DNA of 64,000 bases. It comes from Streptomyces sp. NBC_00289. GTDB lineage: Bacteria > Actinomycetota > Actinomycetes > Streptomycetales > Streptomycetaceae. A program made the translations under genes and the position numbers. The stretch is taken from contig NZ_CP108046.1 of assembly GCF_041435115.1 (NCBI RefSeq), positions 434,001 to 498,000 of the forward strand, given 5' to 3'. Below, one piece after another: positions 1 to 9,775 of the stretch (positions are counted from its first letter, which is position 1; each line of letters begins with the position of its first letter). Below the pieces are notes generated by a model that had not been told where the DNA came from, ran no database searches, and saw nothing but the letters and a program-made list of their open reading frames with translations.

Positions 1-96
1 CCCTTCCGGACAGGCAGTGATCTTGATGACGACCACCACGATCTCCCGCAGCCGGCAGCAGCGCCCGCGCCGCACGCCGCCGCGGCCGGTGCGCGC

Positions 97-519
97 GTGT
101 TCAGCCTGCCACTGGAACACGGACCGCTCGCACCGGCCACCGCCCGCCGTGCCGCCCGCCCCATCCTGGCCTCCTGGGGACTAGATGAGAACCAGCTCTA
201 CGACGCCCTGCTGGTCATCTCCGAACTGGTCACCAACGCCGTCACCCACGCCCTGCCCCCCGTCGCCCTGCACCTGCACACCACCACCAACGGCCCAGGC
301 CGCGTCCAAGTCCACGTCAGCGACGGCGGCCCCCACACCGCCTCCCCCACCACCAGCTGGGCCACCACCCGCCCCACAGACGAACACGGCCGCGGCACCA
401 CCATCATCACCACCCTCGCCCACCACACCGGCACCACCCCCAACACCAACAACGACAACGACACCAACACCGACACCGACGGTCTCATCGACCACTGGGC
501 CGACCTCGGCGCCGCCTGA
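97..519 (+). CDS. RsbW-like ATP-binding regulator (HATPase_c_2)
   Basis: A 140-residue protein of the anti-sigma-factor serine kinase / GHKL ATPase type. The N-box region (LLVISELVTNAVTHA, about residues 39-53), the VHVSDGGP motif (about 72-79) and the glycine-rich GRGTTII segment (about 97-103) are all present. Such proteins bind ATP and control sigma factors or phosphorylate STAS antagonists; a STAS gene lies 94 bp downstream in the same direction. The GTG at 97 is the only start in this frame; a decayed paralogue at 23113 has about 15 more N-terminal residues, and an ATG at 26 is out of frame here, so the true start may have been lost to a small indel. The C-terminal third is a low-complexity Asn/Thr/Asp stretch. 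Confidence 0.75.
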   Translation: MFSLPLEHGPLAPATARRAARPILASWGLDENQLYDALLVISELVTNAVTHALPPVALHLHTTTNGPGRVQVHVSDGGPHTASPTTSWATTRPTDEHGRGTTIITTLAHHTGTTPNTNNDNDTNTDTDGLIDHWADLGAA

Positions 520-613
520 CCCCACCAGGCATCCTGGAAGAACCCCGCCCCACACGCGGGAGCACCAGGAAGCCAGCCAGCCCTGGCCCACCCGAACATC
601 TCCGGAGGCGGCC

Positions 614-1003
614 ATGCGAGCGGACCAACTGCTCCAGACCCACACCCTGTGGCACGGAGACACCGTCCTGCTCCGCCTGACCGGAGAACTCGACCTCGCC
701 ACCACCCCACTCGTCCACCAAGCACTCACCACAGCACTGGCCGGACATCCCTGGCGCCTCCACCTGGATCTCACCAACCTCGTCTTCTGCGACGGAACCG
801 GCCTACGCGCGCTGCAACATCTCACTGACACCGTCCACGCCACCAACACCACCCTCCACATCACCAGCCTCCACCCCAACATCCACCGCACCCTCACCCG
901 CCTCGGAACAGCCTCCCCCTGGACCCCACCCTTGCTCCTTGGCCTGACACACGCCACCAGCCCACCAAACAACACCCGTGGCCACGCCCCGCAACGGGAC
1001 TGA
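614..1003 (+). CDS. STAS-domain anti-sigma factor antagonist
   Basis: A 129-residue protein. The ATG at 614 follows a GGAGG-like site (604-608). LRLTGELDLAT near residues 20-30 and DLTNLVFCDGTGLRAL near 55-70 are the signature strands and loop of SpoIIAA/RsbV-type STAS domains; the loop has Gly-Thr where Ser-Ser is usual, so Thr would be the phospho-acceptor. The region after about residue 100 is Thr/Pro/His-rich. It probably partners the upstream ATPase. A degenerate copy of the same pair lies near 23.1-23.8 kb. Confidence 0.75.
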   Translation: MRADQLLQTHTLWHGDTVLLRLTGELDLATTPLVHQALTTALAGHPWRLHLDLTNLVFCDGTGLRALQHLTDTVHATNTTLHITSLHPNIHRTLTRLGTASPWTPPLLLGLTHATSPPNNTRGHAPQRD

Positions 1004-1129
1004 GAGCCACCAGACAGCGGTTATCCCGGCCTGCCGCCGATCAGAAAACAGCCAGTGATCGTTCCCGGGAACGCGAGAGGGGCCAAGCCCTTCCCCAGCC
1101 CTTCGATCTTCCGCTCGAACGAGCCCTCC

Positions 1130-1290
1130 CGGTCACAGGGCACGGCAATCTCGACGGGTCCGACCTCGGTTCAGCACCGTTTCGGAGCGGGTTCCGTTGT
1201 GGGAGTTGCCCGTTCTTGCCCGCCGATCATGCCTGTCATTCCGAGGTGATCGGTGATCTCGCCCTCCAGAGCTGACACCAGACGCCCTGA
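1130..1290 (-). pseudogene. IS256-family transposase remnant
   Basis: Two minus-strand frames together encode the N-terminal landmark of IS256-type transposases: ALEGEITDHLG in one frame, then NSHNGTRSETV after a frameshift. Only about 50 codons survive. A similar fragment is at 55018-55224. The rest of the stretch between 1004 and 1451 shows no coding signal. Confidence 0.7.
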
Positions 1291-1451
1291 CGCACCGCCG
1301 GACGCCTCCACCCCCGACAAACGTGACAACGCTTCGCCGACTGGCCCACGCCCCGCTACAGCCGACCCCGTCGCCGCTCTCGTTGCGGCTCTCACCGACG
1401 CCACGCAGAACTGACGGATAAGCTGGCCAGGGACGCCCGAAGGAGGAGACG

Positions 1452-2033
1452 ATGACGACCGCGTGGGACGCGCTCCCGCCCTGGATGCTGCCGCCCCGTC
1501 CGAGTGGGTGGGAAGCTGACGACCTCGACAACGCACCCGATCTTCCCCGACACACTGAGCTGATCGATGGAGCGCTGATCTTCATGATGTCCCCGCAGCG
1601 GTCCTGGCACGCCCGCGTCGTCACTCGCCTTACGACGGCTCTGGACGATCAGGCCCCCGAGGGATTCATGATCGACCGGGAAATGACGGTCAAGCTGAAC
1701 GAGAAGAACCGGCCCGAGCCAGATGTCCTTGCTGTCACGGTCCCATACGAACCGGACCGTACGCGCTACCTCCCCGATCAGGTCGCTCTCGCCATCGAAG
1801 TCGTCTCAGACGAGTCCGCCGACCGGGACCGGTCGCTGAAGCCGTTCAAGTACGCGCAGGCGGGTATCGCGCACTACTGGCGTATTGAGGAGGAAAATGG
1901 CCTCCCCGTCATCCACACGTACGAGTTGGACGACACCACCCGCGCCTACGTCGCCACTGGCATTAACCGCGACCGCATGAAGACAGCGGCCCCTTTCGAC
2001 ATCGACATCGACCTGCCCCGTCTCGTCCGTTGA
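1452..2033 (+). CDS. Uma2-family (DUF820) putative endonuclease
   Basis: A 193-residue protein of the Uma2 / DUF820 family, which has a PD-(D/E)XK nuclease fold; its biological role is mostly unknown. A strong AAGGAGGAG site precedes the ATG. Visible landmarks are the ELIDGALIFMMSP strand (about 36-48), RPEPDVLAV (about 89-97) carrying the putative acidic metal ligand, and AIEVVSDES (about 116-124) carrying the E-x-V/K part of the active site, followed by KYAQAGIAHYW. Length and motifs are complete, so it appears intact. It stands alone between an IS256 remnant and an IS3 element. Confidence 0.85.
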   Translation: MTTAWDALPPWMLPPRPSGWEADDLDNAPDLPRHTELIDGALIFMMSPQRSWHARVVTRLTTALDDQAPEGFMIDREMTVKLNEKNRPEPDVLAVTVPYEPDRTRYLPDQVALAIEVVSDESADRDRSLKPFKYAQAGIAHYWRIEEENGLPVIHTYELDDTTRAYVATGINRDRMKTAAPFDIDIDLPRLVR

Positions 2034-2241
2034 TCAGGGGCGGCTCCCCGGTACTACTGCCGGGTGTCACGTGACGTGATCATGATCGTCTCATTGGCAG
2101 TGCATGGGGCTGGCACTGCCGCCGGGTCTGGTCCGGCGTGACGAGCTGACCACGGACGAGGTCCGGTGCTGGGATGAAGCTTCCCCTTGATCGTGGACAC
2201 CTGGAGACTGGGATGTGAGAGCCCAGAGGGAGCAGTGCCAG

Positions 2242-2516
2242 GTGGGAAGCAAGTACACGAATCGGTACTCGGACGAGTACAAGCGGGACGCGATCGAGCT
2301 CGTGCGGTTGTCGGGCCGGACGATGACCGAGGTCGCCCGGGAGCTCGGGTCAGTTCGGAGTCCCTGCGGGGCTGGGTGAAGAAGGCCCGCGCCGCCCAGG
2401 ACACCGGATCAGCCCCCGCCGCCGGTCAGGCCGGGCAGAGTGCCGCCGACCGGGACGAGGAGCTGAAGCGGCTGCGGAAGCTGACCGCCGAGCAGGCGAA
2501 GACGATCGAGATCTGA
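2242..2516 (+). pseudogene. IS3-family orfA, frameshifted
   Basis: The frame from GTG 2242 encodes the start of an IS3 OrfA helix-turn-helix protein (YSDEYKRDAIELV, then GRTMTEVARELG). At about 2347 the match jumps frame to SSESLRGWVKKARAAQ and continues as a leucine-zipper-like tail to 2516. A single indel has broken the gene. Confidence 0.8.
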
Positions 2517-2539
2517 AGCGTCCGCCTTCTTCGCGAAGG

Positions 2540-3147
2540 AGAGCGACCGGTAAGCGAGATATGCCGGTTCATCCATGCGGAGAAGGCGAACTACACGCTC
2601 GTGCTGCTATGCAAGGTGATGAAGACGGCCCGCTCCACGTACTACGCGTGGGAGGCCGGAGCCGAGGCGGCGGGCCGATGAGGCCCTGGCGCACGCGATC
2701 ACGGTGATCCACATCGCATCCCGGCGGAACTACGGCGTCCCGCGCGTCACCGCCGAACTGCGCCGGCAGGGCCGACCGGTCAACCGCGAGCGGGTGGCAC
2801 GGGTCACGCGGGAACACGGCATCGCCGGGAACAGCCGGCGCACCGGCCGCCGCAGCCTTACCAAGGCCGACACCAAGGCAGCCCCGTCGCCGGACCTGAT
2901 AGGCCGGGACTTCACCGCCACCCGCCCCGGAACGAAGATCGTCGGGACATCACCTACATCACCTACATCCCCACGGCCGCGGGCTGGCTCTACCTCGCCT
3001 CGCGGCTGGACCTGGCCATGCGCGAGATCATCGGGTACTCGATGGCCGACCACCACCGCGCTGAACTCGTCGTCGACACCCTGGACATGGCCGCCCACTG
3101 GGCCGCCTGGAACCCGGCTGCGTGATCCACAGCGACCGCGGGTCGCA
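2540..3147 (+). pseudogene. IS3-family orfB, 5' part (DDE integrase), interrupted
   Basis: The region 2704-2940 encodes RRNYGVPRVTAEL and the segment up to DFTATRPGTKIV, the usual IS3 OrfB region before the first catalytic Asp. A frameshift near 2945 follows, and the match resumes in other frames to the VIHSDRGSQ motif at about 3122-3147. There an IS30 element interrupts it; the 3' part resumes at 4634. Confidence 0.8.
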
Positions 3148-4633
3148 GGGCGGATTCAACTGGTCGTCGCAACACCTTGATCACGGAGGTGTTGGATGGG
3201 ACGGCCAAGGAAGCCGATGCCGCAGGTGCCGGCCGGGGCACGACGGCAGTGGGCCGCGGATCGGGCGATGCGGGCACCGATGCGCTCGCCCGGCCGCCCG
3301 GAGCCGTCGCGCGCTGTGCAACGGGAGTCTGGCGCCTGATCGCGTCCGGGGTCACAACGGTCCAGGCCGCCGAAGGGGTCGGCGTGTCGGCACCGGTCGG
3401 GATCCGATGGTTTCGACACGCTGGCGGGATGACGCCGCTGAGCCTGGACGAGCCCACCGGCCGGTACCTGTCGTTCGCCGAGCGTGAAGAGATCGCTCTG
3501 CTCAGGGCCCAGGACAAGGGCGTGCGGGAGATCGCTCGCAGGATCGGCCGAGACCCCGGGACCGTCTCTCGTGAACTGCGCCGAAACGCTGCGACCAGGG
3601 GCGGCAAGCCGGTATACCGCGCCGTGGTGGCGCAATGGAAGGCGCAGCAGGCCGCAAAGCGTCCGAAGCCGGCGAAGCTGGTGGGCAACGAGCGGCTGCG
3701 CGAGTACGTGCAGGACCGGCTCGCTGGCAACGTCCGTGGCATGACGGCACGATCGTCCCGGGCCCCAGGACACCGCCGTGGAAGGGGTTGAACAAGCCCC
3801 ATCGCCGAGACCGACGGTGGTCGACGGCATGGAGCCCAGAGCAGATCGCGCATCGGCTGAAGGTCGACTTCCCCGATGATGAGTCCATGCGCATCAGCCA
3901 CGAGGCTATCTATCAGTCGCTGTTCATCGAGGGGCGTGGTGCGCTCAAGCGTGAACTGGTCACCTGCCTCCGAACGGGGCGAGCGTTGCGGGAGCCGAGG
4001 GTCAGGTCACGGAACAAGCCCCAAGGGCATGTCACCGCCGATGTCGTCCTCAGCGAGCGCCCCGCCGAGGCCAACGACCGGGCCGTACCCGGGCATTGGG
4101 AAGGCGACCTGATTATCGGGACGGACAGGTCCGCGATCGGCACGCTTGTCGAGCGCAGCAGTCGTTCAACGCTCCTGGTCCACCTACCACGCATGGAAGG
4201 CTGGGGCGAGAAGCCGTATGTGAAAAACGGGCCGTCGCTCGGCGGCTACGGGGCCGTCGCGATGAACGCCGCGCTCACGGCGTCGATGACCAAGTTGCCC
4301 GACCAGTTGCGCAAGACCCTGACGTGGGATCGCGGGAAGGAGCTTTCGGGCCACGCGCAGTTCGCGCTGGAGACCGGAACGCGGGTGTTCTTCGCTGACC
4401 CGCACGCACCATGGCAGCGCCCGACGAATGAGAACACAAACGGTCTGCTGCGGCAGTACTTCCCCAGGCACCGACCGGTCGCGCTGGTCCGCTGACGAAC
4501 TCGAGGCCGTCGCTCACGCGCTCAACAACCGGCCGCGAAGGATCCTCGGATGGAAGACGCCCGCTGAAGTCTTCGAGGAGCAACTACGCTCGCTTCAACA
4601 AGTCGGTGTTGCATCGACCAGTTGAACTCGCCC
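3148..4633 (+). mobile_element. IS30-family element inserted in IS3 orfB
   Basis: The ends form an imperfect inverted repeat of about 29 bp (3148-3176, containing TTCAACTGGTCG, and 4605-4633). The IS3 reading frame is broken exactly at these ends (SDRGSQ before, YTSGQLRDR after), which defines the boundaries. Any target duplication is at most 2-3 bp. Confidence 0.8.
3315..4625 (+). pseudogene. IS30-family transposase, two frameshifts
   Basis: Three consecutive frames make up one IS30 transposase. The first carries the helix-turn-helix region (FAEREEIALLRAQDKGVREI, then GRDPGTVSRELRRN). It shifts at about 3740. The second carries SPEQIAHRLKVDFP, the VPGHWEGDLIIG catalytic segment, TWDRGKE and FFADPHAPWQRPTNENTNG. 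It shifts again near 4465, and the third ends with LNNRPRRILGWKTPAEVF. The DDE residues are visible but split between frames, so the copy is probably dead. Confidence 0.85.
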
Positions 4634-4815
4634 AATACACCTCCGGACAACTCCGTGACAGGATCAGCAAGTTGGGACACCGGCAGAGCATGGGCCGGAC
4701 CGGGAGCTGCTTCGACAACGCCGCCGAGGAGAGCTTCTGGGCCGTACTCAAAGAGGAGATCGGCACCCGCTTCTGGCCCGACCGGGCCACCGCCCGCGCC
4801 GACATCTTCGACGTC
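4634..4815 (+). pseudogene. IS3-family orfB, 3' part
   Basis: This resumes the frame broken at 3147: YTSGQLRDRISKLGHRQSM, then GSCFDNAAEESFWAVLKEE, which contains the catalytic glutamate. Similarity ends at about 4810, where an IS21 fragment on the other strand begins. Confidence 0.8.
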
Positions 4816-4959
4816 CTCCAGCGTCTTGTGGTGCGGCAGCTTCGAGAACAGCAGAGACCGGCGGAAGCGGCGGTCGTCGCGGACCGCGAGTTCCTCGGAC
4901 AGCACCAAGTCGAGGAAGTCGAGATAGCCGAGCTTGCCCTCCTCGGCCCGGCGGGCCAC
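4811..4959 (-). pseudogene. IS21 IstB helper ATPase, N-terminal fragment
   Basis: The minus strand encodes EEGKLGYLDFLDLVLSEEL and FSKLPHHKTLEDV, the N-terminal region of IstB-type AAA+ helpers. It lies downstream of the istA fragment at 5850-6403, in the order expected for IS21. The pair is separated by an IS5-family insertion and has lost most of istB and the end of istA. Confidence 0.65.
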
Positions 4960-4960
4960 T

Positions 4961-5846
4961 GAGGATTTTCAGCAGTAGCTCTCAAGGGTGAGGACGGCTT
5001 TGGCTGCGGTGGTGAGCCAGGTGGGGCTGCAGCGGGCTTTGCGGAAGATCCGCCAGGTCTTCAATCGGGCCATGCCGCGCTCGACCGGGTAGCGCAGGCG
5101 GGCATGAGCCCTGTTCAGCGATAGCTGCCGGCGGTTGAGTTCTTTGCCGGGAGAACGTCGGATCGGGGTGGTGATGGTGCCGCCGGCACCGAGGTAGCCG
5201 AGGTCGGCCAGGACCGGGATACCGAGTCTGCGGCAGGTGTCGATGATCCGGTGGGTGCGGGCGGCGGTGAGGTCGTGGGTGCGACCGGGCAGCGCCTTCG
5301 AGATCCATACGATGGTGCCGTCCGGATCGGTGACGACCTGCAGGTTCACACCGTGACGCCGGTGCTTTCCCGAGTAGTCCCCGCGGCCGTCACCGACCCG
5401 GTCGCACTCCGCGAGGTGCCGTCCACCAGCACGTATTCCGCCCGGGCCTTCACTTCACGCAGGGCCCGCGTCAGCCCCGGAGCCCGGCGCGCCAGCAGGC
5501 CCACCACGGAGCGGACATAGGCGTGCGCGGTCCCGACGCTGATGCGGAAACCAGCGGCGATCTGGGCCAGCGTGGTGTGCTGGCGCAAGTACACGAGCGC
5601 GACAACCGCACGCGCGGACGGACGGAGCTTGCACCGGCGGTCACCCTCACGAAGGACGATCAGCATCGTGACCGTCTCCACGAGGGCATGCGGGAGGTCG
5701 AGTGCGGCAGGATACGTAATCAACGGGGCTCCCCGGCAACCGAGATCGCATGTCAGATACCTCTCTCAACTGCCTGGGAGCCTCGTCCGTTGCCCTGCCA
5801 GCCATCCCCTTGCATCACTCGATCAGTGGCCACCCTGAAAACGCTC
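4961..5846 (-). mobile_element. IS5-family element (three-copy type), copy 1
   Basis: An 886-bp unit with ends GAGGATTTTCAG (4961) and CTGAAAACGCTC (5835-5846), flanked by a 3-bp direct repeat ACT (4958-4960 and 5847-5849). The same unit occurs at 52263-53149 and 58075-58960. It sits inside IS21 debris. Confidence 0.85.
4969..5723 (-). pseudogene. IS5-family DDE transposase, frameshifted (copy 1)
   Basis: Two frames (5723 to about 5415, then on to 4969) give the 251-residue transposase that is intact at 52386-53141. Relative to that copy, one G is missing near 5415 (GAGGTGCC versus GAGGGTGCC), which breaks the frame just after the first catalytic Asp in LVDGT. Confidence 0.85.
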
Positions 5847-5849
5847 ACT

Positions 5850-6403
5850 GGTCGGTCTGCAGATCCTGACTGGTGGTGAAGCAGCAGAACGGATCGCGGG
5901 GACAGGGTCATGTGGAACGAATAGACCTTCGGGATGCTCAGGTGGGCGAGAACCTTGCCCTCGTCGCCCCAGTCGGCCTGGGCCTGGGCCCGGGGCACGA
6001 CCTCGAGGCGGCGGCGCATCCCCGCCAATTCCCGCGGCGAGATGCCCAGTTCCTCGGCAACTCGTGGACGGGCTTCCTGCAGATAGACCTTGACGCGCCG
6101 GTAGTTGATGGTGGAGCCGTAGTTCTTCACCAGGCGCTCGTGCACCACCGCACCCTTGATGAGGATCTCCGCCTTCAGCATCGCGTCGATCAGCAGCGCG
6201 ACCTCGTCCACCGCCTTCTTGCGTGGCCTGCCGTTCGACACCCTCCTCGGCGGCGCGGCCGGGGCCTGCCCGGACAGATACATGCGGACCGGCTTCCGGT
6301 TCAGGCCCGTCTCCTTGGCGACCTCCGTCAGAGTCACCGCACCGGACTCGAACAGGGCACGGAAACGTCGCAGTTCCCACCAGCGTTGCGGGTCCAACAC
6401 CAT
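5850..6403 (-). pseudogene. IS21 IstA transposase, N-terminal fragment
   Basis: From MVLDPQRWWELRRFRALFE at 6403 the minus strand encodes an N-terminal helix-turn-helix region (VAKETGLNRKPVRMYLS), the linker, and the start of the catalytic core with QADWGDEG. The frame stops where IS5-family copy 1 is inserted. About 185 of the usual roughly 500 residues remain. Confidence 0.75.
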
Positions 6404-6499
6404 CGCCAGCTGCTGCCCTCCGCCGCCCCTTACCAACCAGCAGCAGAGTGCCGAGCAACAGGACTCACCGCATCAACAAGCCGCCCTTTCCACTCGTAC

Positions 6500-7090
6500 G
6501 TCACTGGCCGCGTTCAGACGTACGGCGACAGCGAGATGGCTGGTGGAGAAGAAGGCGCACTACGTGCTCGTGGTCAAGCGGAACCAGCCGACGCTCCACG
6601 ACGTGCTGCGCTCTTTGCCGTGGAACGAGGTGACCGCGCGACACTGCGAACGAGAGGCCAGGCACGGACGGCGCGAGAGGCCGCTCGGTCCGCACCCTCA
6701 CCGTCACCGACCTTGCTATGGACTTCCCGCACGTGACGCAGGCCGCGAAGATCCACCGGCACCGCACCGACCTCAGGACGGGCGAGATCACCCGCGAGAT
6801 GACCTGCCGGCACCTGCGGCATCACCGTAGGCCATCGACCAACTCGCCTGCGGTCACTGGGGCATTGAGGCCGTGCACCACGTGAGAGACACCACGTTCG
6901 GCGAGGACGCCCCCCGGACGCCCCGAAGATCCGCACCGGGCATGGGCCGGAGAACATGGCCACGCTGCGCAGCTTCGCGATCAGCACCCTGCGCGGCGCC
7001 GGACATCACGGCATCGCCGCCGGCTGGCGCGAGATCTCCTACGCGCCTTTCACCCGCCCGCTGGACCTGATCGGCCTACTCCGAGCAGCA
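6500..7090 (+). pseudogene. ISAs1-family transposase remnant
   Basis: Pieces in several frames resemble the C-terminal half of ISAs1 (H-repeat) transposases: EKKAHYVLVVKRNQPTLH, then VRTLTVTDLAMDFPHVTQA, ACGHWGIEAVHHVRDTTFGEDA, and finally MATLRSFAISTLRGAGHHGI. At least three frameshifts are needed. It differs from the ISAs1 type at 23.9 and 43.3 kb. Confidence 0.7.
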
Positions 7091-7389
7091 ACGCCACATG
7101 ATCGCTGGGACTTTGAATCAGCCCTGGCGCCGGTGCGGGCCAGAGCAAGGAGGGTGCGCAGGCTTTCCTTGGCGATCCAGGCGGTCAGGCCTCCCACCAT
7201 CACCAGAGTGACGACACCCTCCTGGACCTTCGAGTCCAAGTCGCTCGGGTGTCCAAGACCGGCCCAAGGCCCGACGTGAGTAGCAATTACCTGCGCGGGG
7301 CGCGTGAAGCGGTCCGTATTAGGCAGCAACACCACTTCGGTGGCTCGCTTCGGAGGGTGCTTCCTCCAGTCGAATTATAAGGAGAGATC

Positions 7390-7929
7390 ATGTTCCTCAC
7401 GCGAAGCCTTGCGGGTCTGGCGCTGGGTGCAACCGCTGTTGCCGGTGCGGTTCTCGTCCCGGCCGTGTCAGCCCAGGCCGTGGTTTTGGTTCCGCGGCAC
7501 CAAACTGTTACCCCGACTTTCAACATGTTCGTCCACGCCGAGTCGGAGAATGCAGCCCCGGATGGCATCACGAATCCCGTACTCAAGTTCGAGGCACCTA
7601 CGAAGATCGTGGCTTTCCAGAAAACCACCACCTGGACTATGCAGGCGTGTCAGGAAGACTTCACCGGTGAGGCGGTGCGCGTGGTAGCTGAACTGCGAGC
7701 AACGCTTGAGCAAGACGGCATGCACACCACAACCAAGATGAGCCTTTTCGACGGAGCTGGGTGCGGCAACACGGACTTCGACGGACTTTCCTCCTTCTCT
7801 CACCTTGTGAAGGGAAGGGGCAAGTCGGACGTGATCGGGGGCATGCGGGTGAACAACACAGCTGAGTACTCGTCCACTGCTGGCGACAGCCGGGACTATG
7901 CCAGTATGGCGATCAGCCTTAAGCACTGA
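7390..7929 (+). CDS. secreted protein of unknown function
   Basis: A 179-residue protein I do not recognise. AAGGAGA (7379-7385) precedes the ATG at good spacing. The N-terminus is a clear Sec signal peptide: LTRS, a hydrophobic stretch of Ala/Gly/Val, then an AxA-type cleavage site around VSAQA (about residue 30). The mature part has two cysteines (about 94 and 119) that could form a disulfide and no obvious catalytic motif; the composition suggests a beta-rich extracellular domain. A perfect GC palindrome follows the stop at 7951. It is isolated among IS debris. The 300 bp before it (7090-7389) show no convincing gene; a minus-strand frame there with one hydrophobic segment is doubtful. Confidence 0.65.
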   Translation: MFLTRSLAGLALGATAVAGAVLVPAVSAQAVVLVPRHQTVTPTFNMFVHAESENAAPDGITNPVLKFEAPTKIVAFQKTTTWTMQACQEDFTGEAVRVVAELRATLEQDGMHTTTKMSLFDGAGCGNTDFDGLSSFSHLVKGRGKSDVIGGMRVNNTAEYSSTAGDSRDYASMAISLKH

Positions 7930-7950
7930 AATTCACAGGAGGTTCGGCCT

Positions 7951-7974
7951 CGCCGCAGCCCCGGGGCTGCGGCG
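7951..7974 (+). terminator. GC palindrome downstream of the secreted-protein gene
   Basis: A perfect 24-nt inverted repeat (CGCCGCAGCCCC and its complement, no loop bases beyond the palindrome) 22 bp after the stop codon. There is no U-tract, as is common for Streptomyces terminators. The stretch 7975-8456 holds no gene I can support. Confidence 0.5.
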
Positions 7975-8486
7975 TAGTCGCTTGATGCCGCGATGATCTG
8001 CGACTTGGTGGGGTTCCGGCGGGAGCGTGACAGGCATGGGCTTCCAAGATCATGGAATTCTCGACGTCCCGTGATCCGAGTGGAAGAACGTGCCTGCCGA
8101 CGCATCATCGCCGATTCCGTTTGCCTTTGACCGACTCCGCGACTCCGTGGCGCATTTCGCCGCGGGTGGAGGTCGGGTTCGGGAGGGTCTGTGAAGATTT
8201 CGGCTCTGGCCCGTAGTCGGTGGTAGTGCTGTGTAGTGCTCATTGAGCCCTTCAGCGGCCACTCCCCCAGGTGAATGGGTGCCGAAGGTTGACCGGGGCA
8301 CGGCCTGCAGTGATCGGCAAGCTTTGCGGAGACGGCCGTCACCCGATCGTTGCCAAGCTGAAGAAGCTCATTGAGTTTCTTCGAGCTGGGCCCCGATCAG
8401 GTGACGCCCACCAAGCGCAGCGAGCGAGGCCTCCGGGCAGTTGATCGAGATGTCTGAGTGGGCGTTCTGCGAGCTTTTGCCGGCTG

Positions 8487-8891
8487 TCAGTCTGGGTGTG
8501 GGGCTGGCTGCGGAAGCGTGAAGAGGCCGGGTTCTGGTTCGGTGAGGATGCCGCGGCTGACCAGGCGTTCCAGCTTGGCGCGGGTGCCTTCAACGTGCCG
8601 GGGCTCGGTGCCGGTGTTCAGGGCGAGGCAGACTTCTTTGGGATGGAGGCCGTGTTCGGTGTCCTCGAACAGCGCGAGGATCTGGCGGTAGGCCGAGGGC
8701 AGCGGCTCGAGCCCGCCGGGGAGATCCGGGGCGATCTCCAGGATGGTCTCGTAGGTGATGCGCAGCCGCTGCAAGGCCCGTTCGGCGGCCTCGAGTTGGG
8801 TAGTGAGCTCGGCGATCTGGGAACGGAGCTTGTCGGCCAGGTCGCGGGCCGCGGCCTCGCGTATCTGGAGCTGTTCCAGGAACTGGTGCAT
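8487..8891 (-). CDS. coiled-coil passenger protein of the IS5-family element
   Basis: A 134-residue protein. Its ATG at 8891 lies two bases after the transposase stop codon (TGAGCATG), so translation is probably coupled. Residues 1-55 are heptad-like and rich in Leu, Ala, Glu and Arg (QIAELTTQLEAAERALQRL), predicting a coiled coil. Residues 60-120 (YRQILALFEDTEHGLHPKEV, then TRAKLERLVSRGILTEPEPG) look like a winged-helix DNA-binding fold. It lies inside the inverted repeats. A role in end binding or target choice is plausible but is inference. Confidence 0.65.
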   Translation of the reverse strand: MHQFLEQLQIREAAARDLADKLRSQIAELTTQLEAAERALQRLRITYETILEIAPDLPGGLEPLPSAYRQILALFEDTEHGLHPKEVCLALNTGTEPRHVEGTRAKLERLVSRGILTEPEPGLFTLPQPAPHPD

Positions 8892-8893
8892 GC

Positions 8894-9775
8894 TCACTCC
8901 GGCTCGTTCCGCTCGTTCCCACCGGGTCCCCGCGGTCGGGCGGGCGGCGGGTCGCGCCAGGTCAACGTCGTAGCGGCGGTGAGGCGGCGGGTCATCACGT
9001 CGGTCATCGACCAGCGGATCCATGAGGCCGAGCTGGCGGGCAGCGTTTCGTAGTCGCGGGCCAGGCGGCGGTGCAGCATCAGCGTGCCGAAGGTCTGCTC
9101 GACGATCCACCGCTTGGGCGCCGGCGTGAAGCCCTTGGTGTCCGGACCCCGCCGGACCACCTCGACGTCGATGCCCAGGGCGGCGCCATGGTTGATGACC
9201 GCGTTCTTGAACCCGGCGTCCACCCAGCTCTTGGTCACCGACGGGTTGTCCGCGGCGACCCGGTCCAGCAATGTGATGCCGATGGCGTTGTCGTGCACGC
9301 TCGCGCCCACCACGATCACCGCGATGAGCAGGCCGAGCACGTCAGTGGCGATGCCCCGCTTGCGGCCCCGGCTCTTCTTGCCCGGATCCAGCCCGGTCGT
9401 CTCCTTCGGTGCGTTGACCGAGGTGTGCACGGTCTGGGTGTCCATCACGATCGCGGACGGGTCCTCGCTCCGGCCGCGGCTCTCTCGGACCTGCCAGCGC
9501 AACAGGTCATGGATCACCTGGTCGGTGCAGTCGTCGCGCCACTTGCCGAAGTAGTAGTACACCGCGGTGTACGGCGGGAGATCGTGCGGCAGGTAGCGCC
9601 ACTGGCAGCCCACCCGGGCCTGGTACAGGATCGCGTTGACGATCTCCCGCATCCCGTACTGGCCTTCGTGGCCGCTGACCGAGCGGTGCTGCCCCTTCCA
9701 GGACGTGATGACCGGCCGGATCAGCTCCCACGCCTCGTCCGACAGATCACTCGGGTACGGCTGCCGCTCGGCCAC
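8894..9775 (-). CDS. IS5-family transposase
   Basis: A 293-residue, apparently intact transposase. The N-terminal DUF4096-like region reads [19 protein letters not shown] and GCQWRYLPHDLPPYTAVYYYFG. Catalytic acids are visible as VMDTQTV (about 111-117), SWVDAGF (about 196-202) and WIVEQTFGTL (about 230-239). The ORF starts at 9775 and ends just before the passenger ATG. The last 20 residues are Pro/Arg-rich. Confidence 0.9.
   Translation of the reverse strand: MAERQPYPSDLSDEAWELIRPVITSWKGQHRSVSGHEGQYGMREIVNAILYQARVGCQWRYLPHDLPPYTAVYYYFGKWRDDCTDQVIHDLLRWQVRESRGRSEDPSAIVMDTQTVHTSVNAPKETTGLDPGKKSRGRKRGIATDVLGLLIAVIVVGASVHDNAIGITLLDRVAADNPSVTKSWVDAGFKNAVINHGAALGIDVEVVRRGPDTKGFTPAPKRWIVEQTFGTLMLHRRLARDYETLPASSASWIRWSMTDVMTRRLTAATTLTWRDPPPARPRGPGGNERNEPE

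Noticed and set aside
181..975. Long minus-strand ORF opposite the ATPase and STAS genes
   Set aside because: Low-complexity Gly/Val shadow of the plus-strand genes.
7039..7335. Minus-strand ORF with a hydrophobic segment (VVTLVMVGGLTAWIA)
   Set aside because: No ribosome-binding site or family similarity; it overlaps ISAs1 debris. Could be a fragment, but not supportable as a gene.
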